Below are positions 31,711 through 44,474 of a stretch of 60,000 bases of DNA, piece after piece (the first letter of the stretch is position 1; each line of letters opens with the position of its first letter). The position numbers and the translations under genes were made by a program. The DNA comes from Polytrichum commune (taxonomy: Eukaryota; Streptophyta; Polytrichopsida; Polytrichales; Polytrichaceae), in contig OX485806.1 of the NCBI GenBank assembly GCA_950295325.1, positions 24,988,001 through 25,048,000 on the forward strand, given 5' to 3'. The notes under the pieces were generated by a model. It saw only the letters and a list, made by a program, of their open reading frames with translations, searched no databases and was not told the DNA's origin.

Positions 31711-34700
31711 CTACAACTTTGGAGGAGGATCGCTTTTGCTGCCAGGAGGCGGTGGTGGTGGCATGTACCCACCACCTGGAACGCAATAGCCTGGCTGGGT
31801 TGATTTGTATTGCGTAAAAATACTATTGCCCTTCATCTCCTTCTCTTTCGCTTGTCGGCTTTGTTGGTGTGTTCCGGATCCCGGGAGCACTTCGAAGAGC
31901 CCCTGATGGCCACACTGGTCTTCATTGAAAACATCATGGCCAGCAAGATGTTCAAGTTTTGTTTTGTGAGGCTTGCGTGTAGATACATGGGCATTGTTCT
32001 TCGCGCCTTGATATATAACCACACACCTGCCTGTCTCCTGCACCATGAAGGTAGAAATACCATAACCCGTGAAAATAAGGTGATTTGCATTGAAGATCCG
32101 GTCTGACAATCATGAGATAATTTCCCAAGATAGACGACAAGGATTCATGAAGAATGCAAGTTGTTTCATATTTTTCTGTCCTATACAAAAAATGCTACAA
32201 TTTTTCAGAGTGGAAAGTTGTCCAAACCCCTACTCGTTCACTACATTCTCTCTACACCGAACATGGTAATCCGCATTTCCATACAGAACATCGCCTAAAT
32301 CGGTTACCTCATGAGTACATGAACACTTGACTCCCATTGGCTACACTAAGTGTACACGCATTGAAGTTGCTGCCGAGCCATGATTGGTTTTAGAAATGGC
32401 ACTTCACCATTATGACGGCGGTCTAGTGCACGGCTAGAGGGTAGTTAACCACTATGGTATTTTCACCTTATAATATCCTGGGGGCAACAACTCTTATAAT
32501 GTTCACATGCGCCCTCATGTAGTGGGGCGCATGTTTTGGGGCTAATTAGGTGTGCATTTAGTATAACATGAACTAGGTACCTTAGGAGTGAGGCTAGTTC
32601 ATGAATCATGACTAGAGTGACAAAATATCTATTCCTTTGGATGAGAAAGCATTTCATAAGGCTTGATTGAAAATTTTGAATAATTTTATCATTGATTCAA
32701 GACATGTGTTAAAAATATGAATGTATCATGTTAAAATGCTATGGGATAGCATGATTTTTCAGAGTTTGTTGCTTCCAAGTCAAGGCTTAATTTTCCAGAA
32801 AAATACATCATCATGAACCAAGAATTTTGCATCTTCTCATTGTTTGTTTTTAAAAATATATATTATTGAACCATAACTAGGGTAAAGGACGGACTAGGGT
32901 CACTACTAGGATAAAATGTGAGGACCTCTGCCATTGGCTAGAGTAGGCGCTCAACCCACTAAGCGCGCCGTGGTAGTGGCGAGGTAGGTGTTGGTGCTTC
33001 TTATAGCCAATGGCAAGGCAATACATGTCCCTTACCAGAAGTAGTGTTCAAGCCATATTGATGGGTTTATTGTGGAATTTTGTACACATTCTTAGTTTCT
33101 TGAATTATATTATCCTAGTATTGATTCCGTAATAAACACTAATGCATTTTGAGTGCGTTAATGTCAACTTATAAGTATAATAATGTCACAAATATGACAT
33201 TTCTCTAAGTGGAAACTAAGAATGTCACAAAGTTGACAAACAAATATGACATTAAATCCAGTGGATTCCAATAGTAAAAGCATATTATTCATACATTAAA
33301 ATCACAGGAGTTGTTGCCTGGGGATTACATCACTAACGAACAAGTTAATGTCTACCATGTTTGAGCCTTGAGACACTCTCATCTTTGTATATCCCATGTT
33401 TACAGATGACTTGCGGTGTTTTGTGAAGTTACTTCTTATAATATTAACCTCATGAACCTTATTGATTGCTCTCTCGTTCCTAAATAAGTCATTTCATGGG
33501 GAGGGCGAACCATCCCATACAATGATTCCTTGTTGGATGACTGCAACCCTACCTCCATGGAACCAATGTCTAGGTTGTTTTACCCTAGCTCTCATCTAAT
33601 GGTATGGCCTTGGACCAACAAAATGGACAGATTTTTAGCTGGTACGTAAGTAATTGCTCAACATTCACTCACCTCTTGAACCTCCTATTATTTCAATGTA
33701 AGGTATGTTTCCCTATTGCGGCCACTTCAAACTCCACAGACAACTTTGACAATTGGATCAGATCAAACATTGTCTCATCAGGATAGCAATCGGATCAGAA
33801 AGATTGTCTTTCTCATTTCAAGTTTCAAATTGGAGTTGAGATTCAAAGCTTATTAGAGGTCAGTGAAGATTCTTTTTTTTTCCTCTCAGCGATCACATAT
33901 ACATTAGACCCTCCCCATTTGTGTTTAGTAAGAAACCCATGATGATGTTTCTGATTTTAAAGCACACAAATCTAATCTCATCAGAACACGTCCTTTCGGT
34001 GTCCATTCTTACATGAAAAGTCTTGCCACATACCACTATAGATGTCTGATTATGAAGAGTGACCACATGAGGCCCCACACGCCTTCGGTGAACCACAAAG
34101 CTTCTGACCAATAAAATAGGTGAATTACTGATCACCAGAAATTAGGGTTACCCCTCAGCATTAATATTTTCTTTGTGTTTACCTCATCTGCGGGTGTGCC
34201 TGGGGGCGGCGTATCACCAAAGAGGTTGTTGCCAGCGAGCTCCTTGCATTTTCTACTGGACGCAAAACACTTCCACGCTGTATGCGCGTCCTTCTCCATC
34301 GTACCATACAATTCTTTCTGTTTTGCCCATGCTGCTGGTGTTGTTGGCCGTTTCGGTTCGATGCACACCTCGCCTCCGAGCTTTATATGACTGGTAGTAT
34401 TTCTGTGCTGGACCATCATGTCAAGGGGCACATTAATAAACTCCTACTTATAGATTCTAAAATAAAGAGTATTTAGTATTTGCATGCTTAGGTACCCTTC
34501 TTTACCACATGATGTACAGAGTAAGTGTCTTGCAATTTTCTATTCATGTTACGGCATTTAAGAAAACGAGTAGGAGAGGTCCAAATGTATATCACAGAAG
34601 TCCAAGTCTTCACTGTGTTCTTTTACAGATGACATCGAATTTTCTTAGCCGTCAAAGGAAGGTGGAAGAAATGCAGAAATTATCTCAGTGCCTACCAAAC

Positions 34701-37700
34701 ATGAGGTTGAATTATGTGTTGAATCAGTGATAAATGAATCATTAGCTAAATGTTGAGTCAGCACTGAAAAGTCATTAAATATTGTAAGGGAATGTATGAA
34801 CACTAACTCAACATTAACCACTGGTTGCTTGTATTTTGAGATGTTGGACTATGATGCAGGAACAGCCCGGTGGGTTCAGGTCAAGATATGTGCCACAGTT
34901 TTTATGTGGTTGGACTCAATTTTTCAGAACTATGAAGCTACTCTTGTGACCAGAAGGTTGGAAGGATTGAACACTGAATCGTTGTGGTCAGGCCAAGCAG
35001 GTTTGCTAACATGTCTATTCTTGATTGGATTCAATGAGGCGCATTACTACCCAAAATTGATGACCATGCCATGGCCTCACCACTACATCTGAGAATGAAC
35101 ACGTGAAGCCCTATCATCGGCTATAGTAGGCACCCAGAACCTACTACAACCCTCAGTAAGGTTCCTCGCATTCATTTTTTAGATCATTGAGGAGTTCCCA
35201 GATGTACTAAACCCATGAGTTATACATAGAGATTGCTTGACCAGAATCTCCCTGAGAGTAAGTTCACACAGCAAGGCCATCCTTGCTATGTCACTGGCAG
35301 ATCCTTTTGTTGAATGAGTGGATTAAGTCTGGCAAATGCATGAATCAATAAACCACTGTAATTTCATGTGATGCGGTACTTCATAGACATTAAATCATGT
35401 AGCTTTATGGGCAATATATATATTTGATGACAATTAGATTACGGACAGTTCGGTTTAGCTTTTCGGGCGGCAAGCCCAGCTCTTCTGGCTCATACGGCAC
35501 CCGCGGCGGCGGCGGAGGTGAGCGACAGGGGGAGGTGAAGGCCTCAAACACATTGTGACCAAGAAGCTCCTGTGTTTTGGTACTTGTAGTGGGCCTCTGT
35601 AGACCCAGAAATTCTCCTGACCTTTCCTTATGTTAGTACTCAGCATCAATCACATTTATTTGCAAATCTTCATCTTAAAACTTTCATACTGGAACCTCAG
35701 CTCATTCATTAAATTAGCTACAAAATACACCCTGATTCTTTTATTCAGCATACCAACAAGTCATCATCCATAGGCTTTTTGCACATTAAGATGATCAGTC
35801 AGTAGCAGCCTTACATCAATGTGAGCATGTGACTGCATCAAGGTGCAGGATTACGTTTAAGAACACTCATAAAAACCCATGGACAGTAACTTCCTGCAGG
35901 TCAGTCACATACCTATTGGTGGACGAGGATCACGCAAACTTATTAGGTTCAAGGTCAAATACAAATCTAAATTACATTTTGGAAGGGGTGAACAGCAAGG
36001 GCACGTGGCACGGCATGTTGAGCAAATGGTGTGGATATGGCCACGACATTCACTCATATGTATGGGTGCAATGGCCTGGGATGGCATGGACCCAAACTAC
36101 AAAGTTTGTTGTCTTGACTCCAAGTAACAAAAAGTTTATACTGAGGGCCGGTTTACACTATGGACCATGAAGTCGGACCATGGAAGATGGCCTTTGTCAA
36201 TGGTCCGACTTCATAAAAAATTAGTTTTAAGAGACTTGGGCCCCTCACTGGGTGTAAACCGAATGTGGACCAAGAAGAATGACCATACACCAAAATGTAA
36301 AGGTGCTGATTTTTTTTATACATGCCCAAAAAGGGCAATTTTGGAAAAAATTCAGTTTGACCATTCTCTTGTCTTTTCTTGGGCTTCACTTGTCTTCACT
36401 TCTTGTTAAATGTGTCGAAGATGTGGCTTGCAAATATTCTCACAACAATTTTTACCAAAAAATGAGCGATTTAATTTGTACATGTTCATTGTAATTTACA
36501 TGTGACATGTACCTTGTGTTGTCACTACACTAAATAAGATATTTAGTGTTTGATTATATTTAATGTTGTTACCACCATAGCTTGCTCAACACTAAAGTTC
36601 AATTCTATGATAATTAGTGTTAGAAGATTTCCCATTGCAGTTCTTTTGACCACCCTGATCTAAAGTCACTAAACGACTACAGATGTTTCTTTTTTGTTTT
36701 CCAACTTTAATTTTACATTTTCTTGGGGCGTGTAATATACCGTTGGAAAGGTATTTTCAAGACCTTTCCAACAAGCCCACAAATTCCAAACATATTAGTT
36801 GGTAGAGCCAAAAAACAAATCTGCACTCAAATTCTTGAGTTTTAGATCTCCCATGTTGTTGGTGAAACACGTGGGAGCCGGTTTAAGGGGTAGGGCAAGG
36901 CAATAATGGCATGTCTCATGGGCTATGATATGACTAAGGCACATAGAGGGTAGACTTGTTAAAAATTACTAAAATGGCATTTCTCTACCATGGGCCCTTG
37001 CCTTTTCCTACCAGACTGCCTTTCTTGCCTCTCTCACCACAAAACCCATTGGACCATGTCAGTGCGTTTATTAGGCCTTAAAAATTATATTTTGGGTACC
37101 TCGACCTTCATGGTCCCTCTGACATTTTTTTCTTAGTGTAAACCGAAGTTGTCCCGGGACAACTTCAGCAGCCAATCAGCTGCCTTGCAGAGCCATGGTC
37201 CAACTTCATGGTCCATAGTGTAAACCGGCCCTGAGTAATGACTCCTTAAACCCTAGAAGTCTGGCAGCAAGGGCAGCGAGGGATGTACATACACGATTTA
37301 CACGAAGCAATCAGTGTGCTATGAGTTGTGGATTGGCAAAACTTGACATGTGATTTTTTATGAATGGTCGCATGCCATTGTCATGCGTTGCTCATTGGAA
37401 TTTGTGAATCACTTGAACAGGGCAGTAGGGTTATAGGAATGTTCTTACCATAGGGCAGCGACCCGTGATGTTGGTCCCGGTGTCGCCGGGTTGGCAACGA
37501 ACTTTGTCAGGGTAATTTCCTTCGAAAATCTTATTCCCTGACAACTCCCTCATCTTGCTTTCTGAGCCTGGTCTCCTGCGAATTGTCAAAATGACAGTTG
37601 CCATCACAAAGGGGCATGGCTAAAGCTAGCGACGACAAAGCACACGACATGATCGAGGAATCGCCACTTGCAAGAGACTCAAACCAGCAAGAGAAATCAA

Positions 37701-38430
37701 TATTATTTAACCTCACAACTTGATCTCATCATATGCCCGATATCTCATACTGGAGGATAATCATACTACAGACTTATGACCATGAAGATTCACAATGACA
37801 TTGAAAGGAATTGCAATGGCTGGATCGATCACTGATAATACTTACAAAGTTATGAAGCAATCAATCATCTTAGGCATGCAAAATGCTGCAAGGACATGAT
37901 CAATGAGCTAGAGCTGAGATAAAATACCTTATAAGCATTGCTTGAGCTTCTTCTCTGGGCATGGAGTCACCGAAGATTATGCTGCTGTACCCTCCGCAAG
38001 GCTACAAACATGACCATTGATTTTCGGTTAGAATCATCAACATATAGACCTGAACATACACTCTACACCGCTGCACATCTGTTGCAGGGATCAACATATA
38101 ACTCACAGATAGTTTTGAATTGGACTATGATCGAGCCCTTCAAGTGAGACATGTGTGCCATTTTTCGCTTGTAGTTCGTTTTCTTTACCTGGTGCAACGG
38201 CGTGCACATTGACATTGGGCATAAATGCAATCAAACTGGAGTACTGAGTTGACCTTCTTCTCCGGAGGATTGGAGGCTCTACACCGAGGTGCGGACCGAC
38301 ATGATAGCCTGTCGCAGCCGGCATTTGAGAATCTCGAAATGCCATAGGGTGGTGATGCTCTAGGTGAAGTAGATGTCGAGGCTGTTCTTCTACCAGCTGC
38401 TGGTAGGTAGCAAGGATCAATCCAATCCAT
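31711..38430 (-). CDS. DUF4057 / HN1-like family protein, five exons
   Basis: Exons on the minus strand: 38430-38189, 37575-37449, 35596-35496, 34402-34183, 32037-31711. The phases match at every junction and total 1,017 nt (338 aa). The protein carries repeated KxxELxGxxIF-type motifs, each usually on its own exon: KMRELSGNKIFEG, KTQELLGHNVFEA, KCKELAGNNLFGD, KLEHLAGHDVFNE and KEKEMKGNSIFTQ, plus the segment PTTPAAWAKQKELYGT. This arrangement recalls the plant DUF4057 family (about 280-300 aa in Arabidopsis, often annotated HN1-like), whose biochemical role is not established. The C-terminus is Pro-rich (PGGGYMPPPPPPGSK) instead of the usual Gly/Pro-rich end. The first ATG (38430) follows an AG acceptor, implying a spliced leader. 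A 2.1-kb intron (32038-34182) could hide an exon. A Harbinger-like element sits in intron 2. Confidence 0.72.
36145..37231. mobile_element. Intact PIF/Harbinger-like non-autonomous element
   Basis: 1,087 bp flanked by the 3-bp duplication TGA (36142-36144 and 37232-37234). Its terminal inverted repeats of 39 bp match at 38 positions: the left begins GGGCCGGTTTACACTATGGA, the right is its reverse complement. The GGGCC..GTTT start and 3-bp TNA target duplication fit the PIF/Harbinger (Tourist-like) superfamily. No transposase frame is present, so it would depend on an element elsewhere. It lies in intron 2 of the DUF4057-like gene and contains a nested family A fragment. Confidence 0.85.
36525..36631. 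repeat. Family A fragment nested in the Harbinger-like element
   Basis: CTACACTAAATAAGATATTT followed by TGTTGTTACCACCATAGCTTG and TATGATAATTAGTGTTAGAAG matches 343-450. Only the left half is present. Confidence 0.75.
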
Positions 38431-39037
38431 AGCTGCATGAGCTGAAATGGACAAACTGATCGAAGGAATGATCCCAAGGGTTATATTTCAAGCTCAAACA
38501 AACACTTAATCGCGATCAAAACCCCTCCGGTCGGAAATTAAATGAGCGTTGTAGTTGTGGAGCTATGTTACGAGAAATGAACTCGTAATGTGCGCAGCTA
38601 CTAAATAGCTTCCGTAAGAAGGTAATTTAGCGGGAACCGAGTTGTCCCCGCTTTCGATTCTTGATTTGAGCTCAATGCTAATGAGTTCAAGAAACTAGGT
38701 TTAGTGCCAAGAAGCTAGATACATCAACAGCGAACCAATGGTGAGAAAATCTCGATTAGGCTGTCTATTGTTAATTACAGTCTTGTTATAAAACTTCCTC
38801 GACAGATCATCACCGACAAACTCTATAAATCTGAAACTCAGGGTTTCGATCTACATGTACAGAATTACACCTAGGACATTCAAATCGGTCTTCCGCTTAT
38901 CCTTTCCTTATCTTCGGTAAAGAGAAGAGGACATTTAGTGAATGTCACGAAAAGGCGGGTACATGAAACGTCAGCAATTTGCAGAGACCAATATCCAGTC
39001 CAAGAATAGAGAGGCGGAAGGGTCGGCAATGACAGGG
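38431..39037 (-). other. Leader/intergenic DNA upstream of the DUF4057-like gene
   Basis: Likely 5' leader intron and promoter region. No independent gene is recognised. Confidence 0.35.
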
Positions 39038-39352
39038 TGGAAGTGTTCGCAAAGAGGTCATTATCTGGAAGTATTCTACATTTGCAGGCATAGTGATTGA
39101 TTGGGAATTGATGTGCGGGAAAGATATGGGAAAGATATTGGAGGCAATTCTTCAGTGACTTTGCGAACTCTTCAGAGTGGAAGAGTTCCCAATGGGGTCA
39201 TTATCTGGCTGAATTCCACATCGATCTGCTGGCATAGTGACTGACTGGGAATTAATGTACGGTGAAGATATGGGAAAGATATAATATAGGATAAAAATGC
39301 AGGCAATTCTTCGGTGACCTTGCGAAGTCTTCAGAGTGGAAGAGTTCAACGT
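39038..39352. repeat. Tandem repeat (~140-160 bp units)
   Basis: Two diverged units and a stub, with shared blocks GTCATTATCTGG, GGCATAGTGA(T/C)TGA(T/C)TGGGAAT, GAAGATATGGGAAAGATAT and GGCAATTCTTC(A/G)GTGAC. Confidence 0.75.
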
Positions 39353-40445
39353 AAGGAGTACTACTGGTACTCCTGCAAGAAGTGAAAGGTAACCTTACCT
39401 AACCTGGCTGTCCTTTCATGTCATGCCTATCCCTTAAATGCGATCCACAAGGTGTACCGAATGTGAGTCCAAAAAAACACCCTAGAACGAAATTGTCAAA
39501 TGTCCGATCCAATTACAACAACTCCGGATCCCAAGCATACAAGTTCAAGCTTCCGGCAACAGTCATACAACTTTTTCCCTGCAGCAGCAGTGACCTCTGA
39601 CTTTGCTTGATCGGGGCATAATCAGTACTTTGTAAATCGTAAATTGGCAAAGGTTGCTTCCAAAACACTCTCCACAGACGAGATACGCATTTTACAGGGG
39701 TTTCGTAAACCTAATTCTCAGACTCGACTGCAGTCATTTACCTCAGATGGTGTTGGCAACCTCCCCCAATTTCTAGAAACAACATAAATCATGATCGAAT
39801 TCAAATCACATCACGAGCAACTTGCACAATGCAATTTCCATGTATTCTCGCAGAAATTTGCTTTGGATGTCAACTTTCGTTGTTAGATGGGCACTCAAAT
39901 CAGACTCATATAGCAGGTCCAGGAACTAAGCCGCGACTCACAGTATAACATGTAGTAAGCTTTTACATAAAAAACAGCTACTGTCACGAATGCTCGAATA
40001 GCACCTATGCACAAGTTCCAGTCAGACGTATAACCAGATCTACAGCACGTGATTTGATTACTACCGAAATCATCGGCTCAAATTGTAGAGGTCACTTGTA
40101 CAAGATGGAACCCGGAACCTCAAAAAGCCATAACTAATTTCCCATTCTCACCTACTCGCTGATGATTCGAAGCATCAACTGCAGCAGATCCAAGAATTTT
40201 ATAATAATATTGTTAGGCTGTTCATAATGAACAGAGCCTCAGGACATATATGTGTGATGAGGTGAATTTGCGGGATTTCTGCAATCACATATCCTTGCTA
40301 ACTTGCTGTGTGATATTCATGTCAACGATTGCTTTCAATCTCAGAGATAATTATCTTCACGTCAGAATTATCTCCAGATTGTATTTTGAGTTGCAAAAAC
40401 ATACATTAGATCAGGATATGTGTAATTTTGTCAAAAATTAGGTAC

Positions 40446-40596
40446 CTTCACAATGGCCTTGTGGCTGTGTAGATCCCGTGCAACCCATTGCCACCTCGGC
40501 CCTACCTCGTCCACTGTGAGAGCATGCCCCTTCTCCCCATCCATCCCGCGAGCCACCACCGCATTGTGAAGGTAGCATGGCTTCGACATGATGAAT
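40446..40596 (-). CDS. Orphan exon-like segment, possible small protein start
   Basis: On the minus strand a strong acceptor (TTTAATTAAACAG, before 40596) and a donor (GTGAAG/GTACCT, at 40446) bound 151 nt. From the ATG at 40589 there are 48 open codons ending phase 0 (start MSKPCYLHNAVVARGMDGEK; also GPRWQWVARD). A later acceptor near 39782 (GTTTCTAG) would add nine codons and a stop, giving a 57-aa protein. I do not recognise the family. It could instead be an alternative first exon of the DUF4057-like gene, but the phase does not fit its 38430 exon. Confidence 0.35.
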
Positions 40597-40982
40597 CTGT
40601 TTAATTAAATCAACCAATTTGCAGCAAATGATGGTGATGCCGAAGAGCTTTGATAATCAATCAGCCATTCCCGAATTAAAGCGCGACGTCACACCTTTTG
40701 ATTACAGTCTTACCAAGAGCAGTTCCTCTCTCCCCCACAGTACTTACTGAAGATTCAATCAACAAATAAATTCACACGAAATGAAACCACTATTGACATT
40801 CTTCTCGAATCTCAATCTGAACAAGATGACGGACAGTACTTAGTATAGTACGCGCGCAAACAAGAAATTATGTGGCCAACCGAGGACGCGTGAGCCCACA
40901 TCCCAATGAGCCCAGCCCATGTCACATGAGCTTTTTATTATAAATTCCATGTACTGCCCCTGCTACATCGAATCTGACAAGA

Positions 40983-41584
40983 GTGGCCGTGATGATCAGT
41001 ATGAGTTGATTCTACTCAAGTATTTCAAATCCCATGCCTCAATCTCTGTTGACTGCAATCAAGTCTGGTGGACACGTAAATTACTGAGGGAGATGACAAA
41101 ATTTTGCAGACTAGATCACTCATCAATTTAAAAGCCTAAGTGGAACAACTTCAGGGAGAACGTCGATCGAAAAAATGTGAGAATGGCCGTGATGATCAGT
41201 ATAAGTTTAAGTCTACAAATGCCGTGTCTTGATCTTTCATGACTGTAATTACCTTTTGTGGACTCGCTAATTACTGAGAGAGACGACAACATGTTGCAGA
41301 TTACTTATCAATTTCAAGCCGAGGTAAGTGGAGAGCGTCGCTCGAAGAACATGAAAGTGGCGATGACGATGATCACTATCATATAAGTTAAGCCATACAA
41401 CTTAAAATACTGCAATTCCTCGGTATGAGTCTCATGACTGCAACTTTCGATCGAAACGCGGACCGATAAAGACAACATAAACGTTAGATTATTGTTGAGC
41501 CTAGGGCCTAAGTGGAACAATTTAACTTAGGCAGAGTCAATCGGCCCGAGGACGTAGATCGATTGGACAGTGGGAATGTGAGTC
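40983..41584. repeat. Tandem repeat (~175-200 bp units)
   Basis: Three diverged units start near 40983, 41183 and 41357, with shared GTGGCCGTGATGATCAGTAT, TTACTGAG(G/A)GAGA(T/C)GACAA and CCTAAGTGGAACAA blocks. Confidence 0.7.
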
Positions 41585-42171
41585 TGTGCAAGGGAGTATA
41601 TACCCGCTCGAATCTCGAGCCTTGACCCGTGATTTCGTCCAAACTCTCATCCTCTTATTCGTATTTGTATCATACTAGGTTACCAGGCCCGGGCCCAGGC
41701 CGTACTGGCACGATGTCACCTGCCCAAATGAACTACAAATTGCTACATTTTGAAGACTAATATGGTGGGATTATGTGGTCATCCCAGTGGACAATGTCAT
41801 TGGGTTCAATATTTTCACATAAAAGTGGGAAAAAGTGGTACTGTAGATATGCATCATTTCCACTTTCTAAACTGGTTGATTTGTAAGTGACTTAACCACG
41901 TGATCTTTGTCGTATAACTACCTTGGACCCGTGCCAGTCTAGTCTGTTGCACCCGTGCATGTGAACCGAGATCCGGGTCAACCCGAACCCATAAACCCAT
42001 GCCATCATATATATATATATATCCATGCCCATATGTCCACCATGCCCGAGCCTACCCACCTTGTGCATTTGTAGTCCCCACATCTTTTCACGTTTGTTTC
42101 CCTTTTCTTTTGTCACGTGTTTGGCCAAAAGAAAGAGGAAACAAATGTGGAATCCTTGCCATTTTGTGACC
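41585..42171. other. Intergenic stretch with an AT microsatellite
   Basis: No gene seen. An (AT)n run lies at about 42007-42022. Confidence 0.5.
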
Positions 42172-42321
42172 TCATAACATTATTCAGATCCGTAACATTA
42201 TTTTGTGGGACTGACAGTATTTCACGGAACATTCCTCCACATTTAGTCTGAATGTGGAGAATATTTTGTGGAATATTGTCAATCCCACACAACACTGTTA
42301 TGAATCTGAATAATGTTATGC
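42172..42321. other. 150-bp near-complete foldback
   Basis: Arms of about 72 bp (42172-42245 and 42247-42321) are imperfect reverse complements: CATAACATTATTCAGAT on the left, ATCTGAATAATGTTATG on the right, and CCTCCACATT versus AATGTGGAGA at the tip. The loop is only a few nucleotides. A transcript would fold into a long hairpin, either a miRNA/hairpin-RNA precursor or a foldback MITE. Confidence 0.7.
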
Positions 42322-42559
42322 CTTTCTCCTTGGATTTGTTTTGCTTTTGTTTTCTAAGTTTATGGTTTCTAGACAAGAATAATGGGGAATGGTGGGATGA
42401 CAACCTCACCACTACCATGTTGTCCCTTATATATAGAGGGAGTTTTAACAAGTTTGTTGGTGAAGTGCGGTTCTTGTTTTATGTTCACTTGTCCAACTCT
42501 TATAATTGATTGTTTAGTTTGGTTCATGCACAGGTTGTGTACACCCGTGCCTTTATAGT

Positions 42560-42945
42560 CAACAAGGTGTGCGGGCTTTATGTGGTCACTCCTTTTAATT
42601 GGACACCTAGAATAGGGCCGTATATGGCAAAGCTTGTTTTTTTAATAACGAGACTACAAAAGCACATGTTACACTGGCCTTTGACAATGTGCTTGAAAAA
42701 GTAGAGACATCATTCTAGGTTCAATAGTTATCAACGCAATTGGAAATTGGGAGGGTCTGTATATTATGATCATTTCAAGAGAAGGAGAATCTTCACTTTT
42801 ACCTCTCAACTATAATTTTGATACTTGCAAACAAGACAATCTTTATGATTTGCAAGCGGATGACACGAAATTCGAGATCCAATCCAATGCTTGGAATCGT
42901 ACATGGAGTTGGAAAGGCCCAAAATAGGACCACATACATTACCAG
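42560..42945. repeat. Dispersed repeat family D, copy 3
   Basis: The longest copy, related to 27697-27950 and 28330-28690. No frame persists through all copies. Confidence 0.6.
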
Positions 42946-44474
42946 ATCGCCGGATATAAGTTACGCTGAGCATGCGAGCACATATGGAGGTTGGTAAGAA
43001 GGCCACAAAGATACTCCTAGCCATTCCCCCCTTGAGTCCAAGGCCACCCCTAGGCTAACCCTCCAAGTCTAGCAAGCCCATTGATTCAACTACACTAGTG
43101 AAAATTGTAGAAACAACGAGCAATAAAAAAAATAGGGTCCAATATATTCATTGTGGATAATTTTTACAAAAAATGGACATATAATATGAAGGTTTTTTTT
43201 AATGATAAAACATGTTTACATGTAAAACACCATCACATATAGTGGCATCTTTTATCTAGTCAGTACATATAAGATAGCGTGGAAACAATTACTAGGGGTG
43301 GCGCGTCTAGGGTAGGGTCCGTGCTAGTGAATGAAAAGAGGTAATGTTTTGTTGAAAAAGCTTGGATGGATGACTTCGCAGGTTGGCTGGCTTAACCGTT
43401 ACTGAACCACTGTATCCAGTGTGGAGTTAATGTTCTCTACCTACGTGCCACGAGGGAAAATTTCAACACGTTGTTTGAATTGCAATATTCTTTCCAATTT
43501 TCTTTGGCAGTATAAGTAAAATAAGGTGTTTTTAAATGATTTCCCCCAAAAGTTATAATTACTGATAAGGTGTATTAAAATACAAGCATTGACCTGTATT
43601 TTGAAAAATACCATACCTTATCCTTTTTTTACAAGGTAAATAGCCCCCCGATAAATAGGTCTTGAGCGCATGTGTATGCATTAATATAAGAGGGAGTGAC
43701 CTCCCTGAGACTACGCTAAATTTCTGGTAGAAAATTAGTTTGGACCACATTATTTGTTTTTGGTAGAAAATCAATGTAGTTAATTTTATTTTTATTTCGT
43801 GCTATTTTTTCCCCCTATAGATAACATTTAATGTGTTGGTCGAAAGTCTTCATGAAGACTTTGGGGAAGACCCAGAGTCCCAAACCCACTTAATTCCATC
43901 TTGACTAGAAAATTAGTGTGGACCGCACTAATTATTCCACACTAATTATTTCCACCCACACCAATAAGACTAATTGGTGTAGTCCTCAATGTGCCGTTCA
44001 ATGTTGGCTCAACATCATTCTCTTATGCCTCAAGCCCCATTGGCCCATCTACCCACCCATCCATTGATCGGTAGCAACCATCAAAAGTTGTGTGAAAGAG
44101 GTAATCAAATGTATAGGAGATTTGGTACCAAATTCAACGACTTAGAAAATCTTACAACAATCATGTTAAGGTGATCTAGTAGAAAATGGTTGGCACCCAT
44201 ACGTTTATGGCCAACTCATCCCAACTTCATTATTTCACTAGTATGAATTCAAGGTCTTTTGTCCTAATTCTAAAGTCAAATGCACTATAAAAACTAAATT
44301 CATAAGCATCAATTCATCGCCTTCTAAATGTTTAATAAGTTACATTTTCTATGACGCCCAAGGAAGGACAAAGAATGTTAAGTCTACATTTGAATGTTGG
44401 TGCCACTACACGGGTGATTTACAATCAGTATTGAGCAAGACAAGTAGAATTGGTGACACTAAATAAAATGTTCA
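42946..44474. other. Intergenic AT-rich DNA
   Basis: No gene or clear element recognised. Confidence 0.5.

Noticed and set aside
33893-34135. Minus-strand 80-codon frame in the DUF4057-like intron
   Set aside because: Tested as a missing exon; it lacks the KxxELxGxxIF motif and no acceptor/donor pair gave a convincing insertion.
34796-35092. A 98-codon plus-strand frame
   Set aside because: No family resemblance, no splice context, and it lies opposite an intron of the minus-strand DUF4057-like gene.
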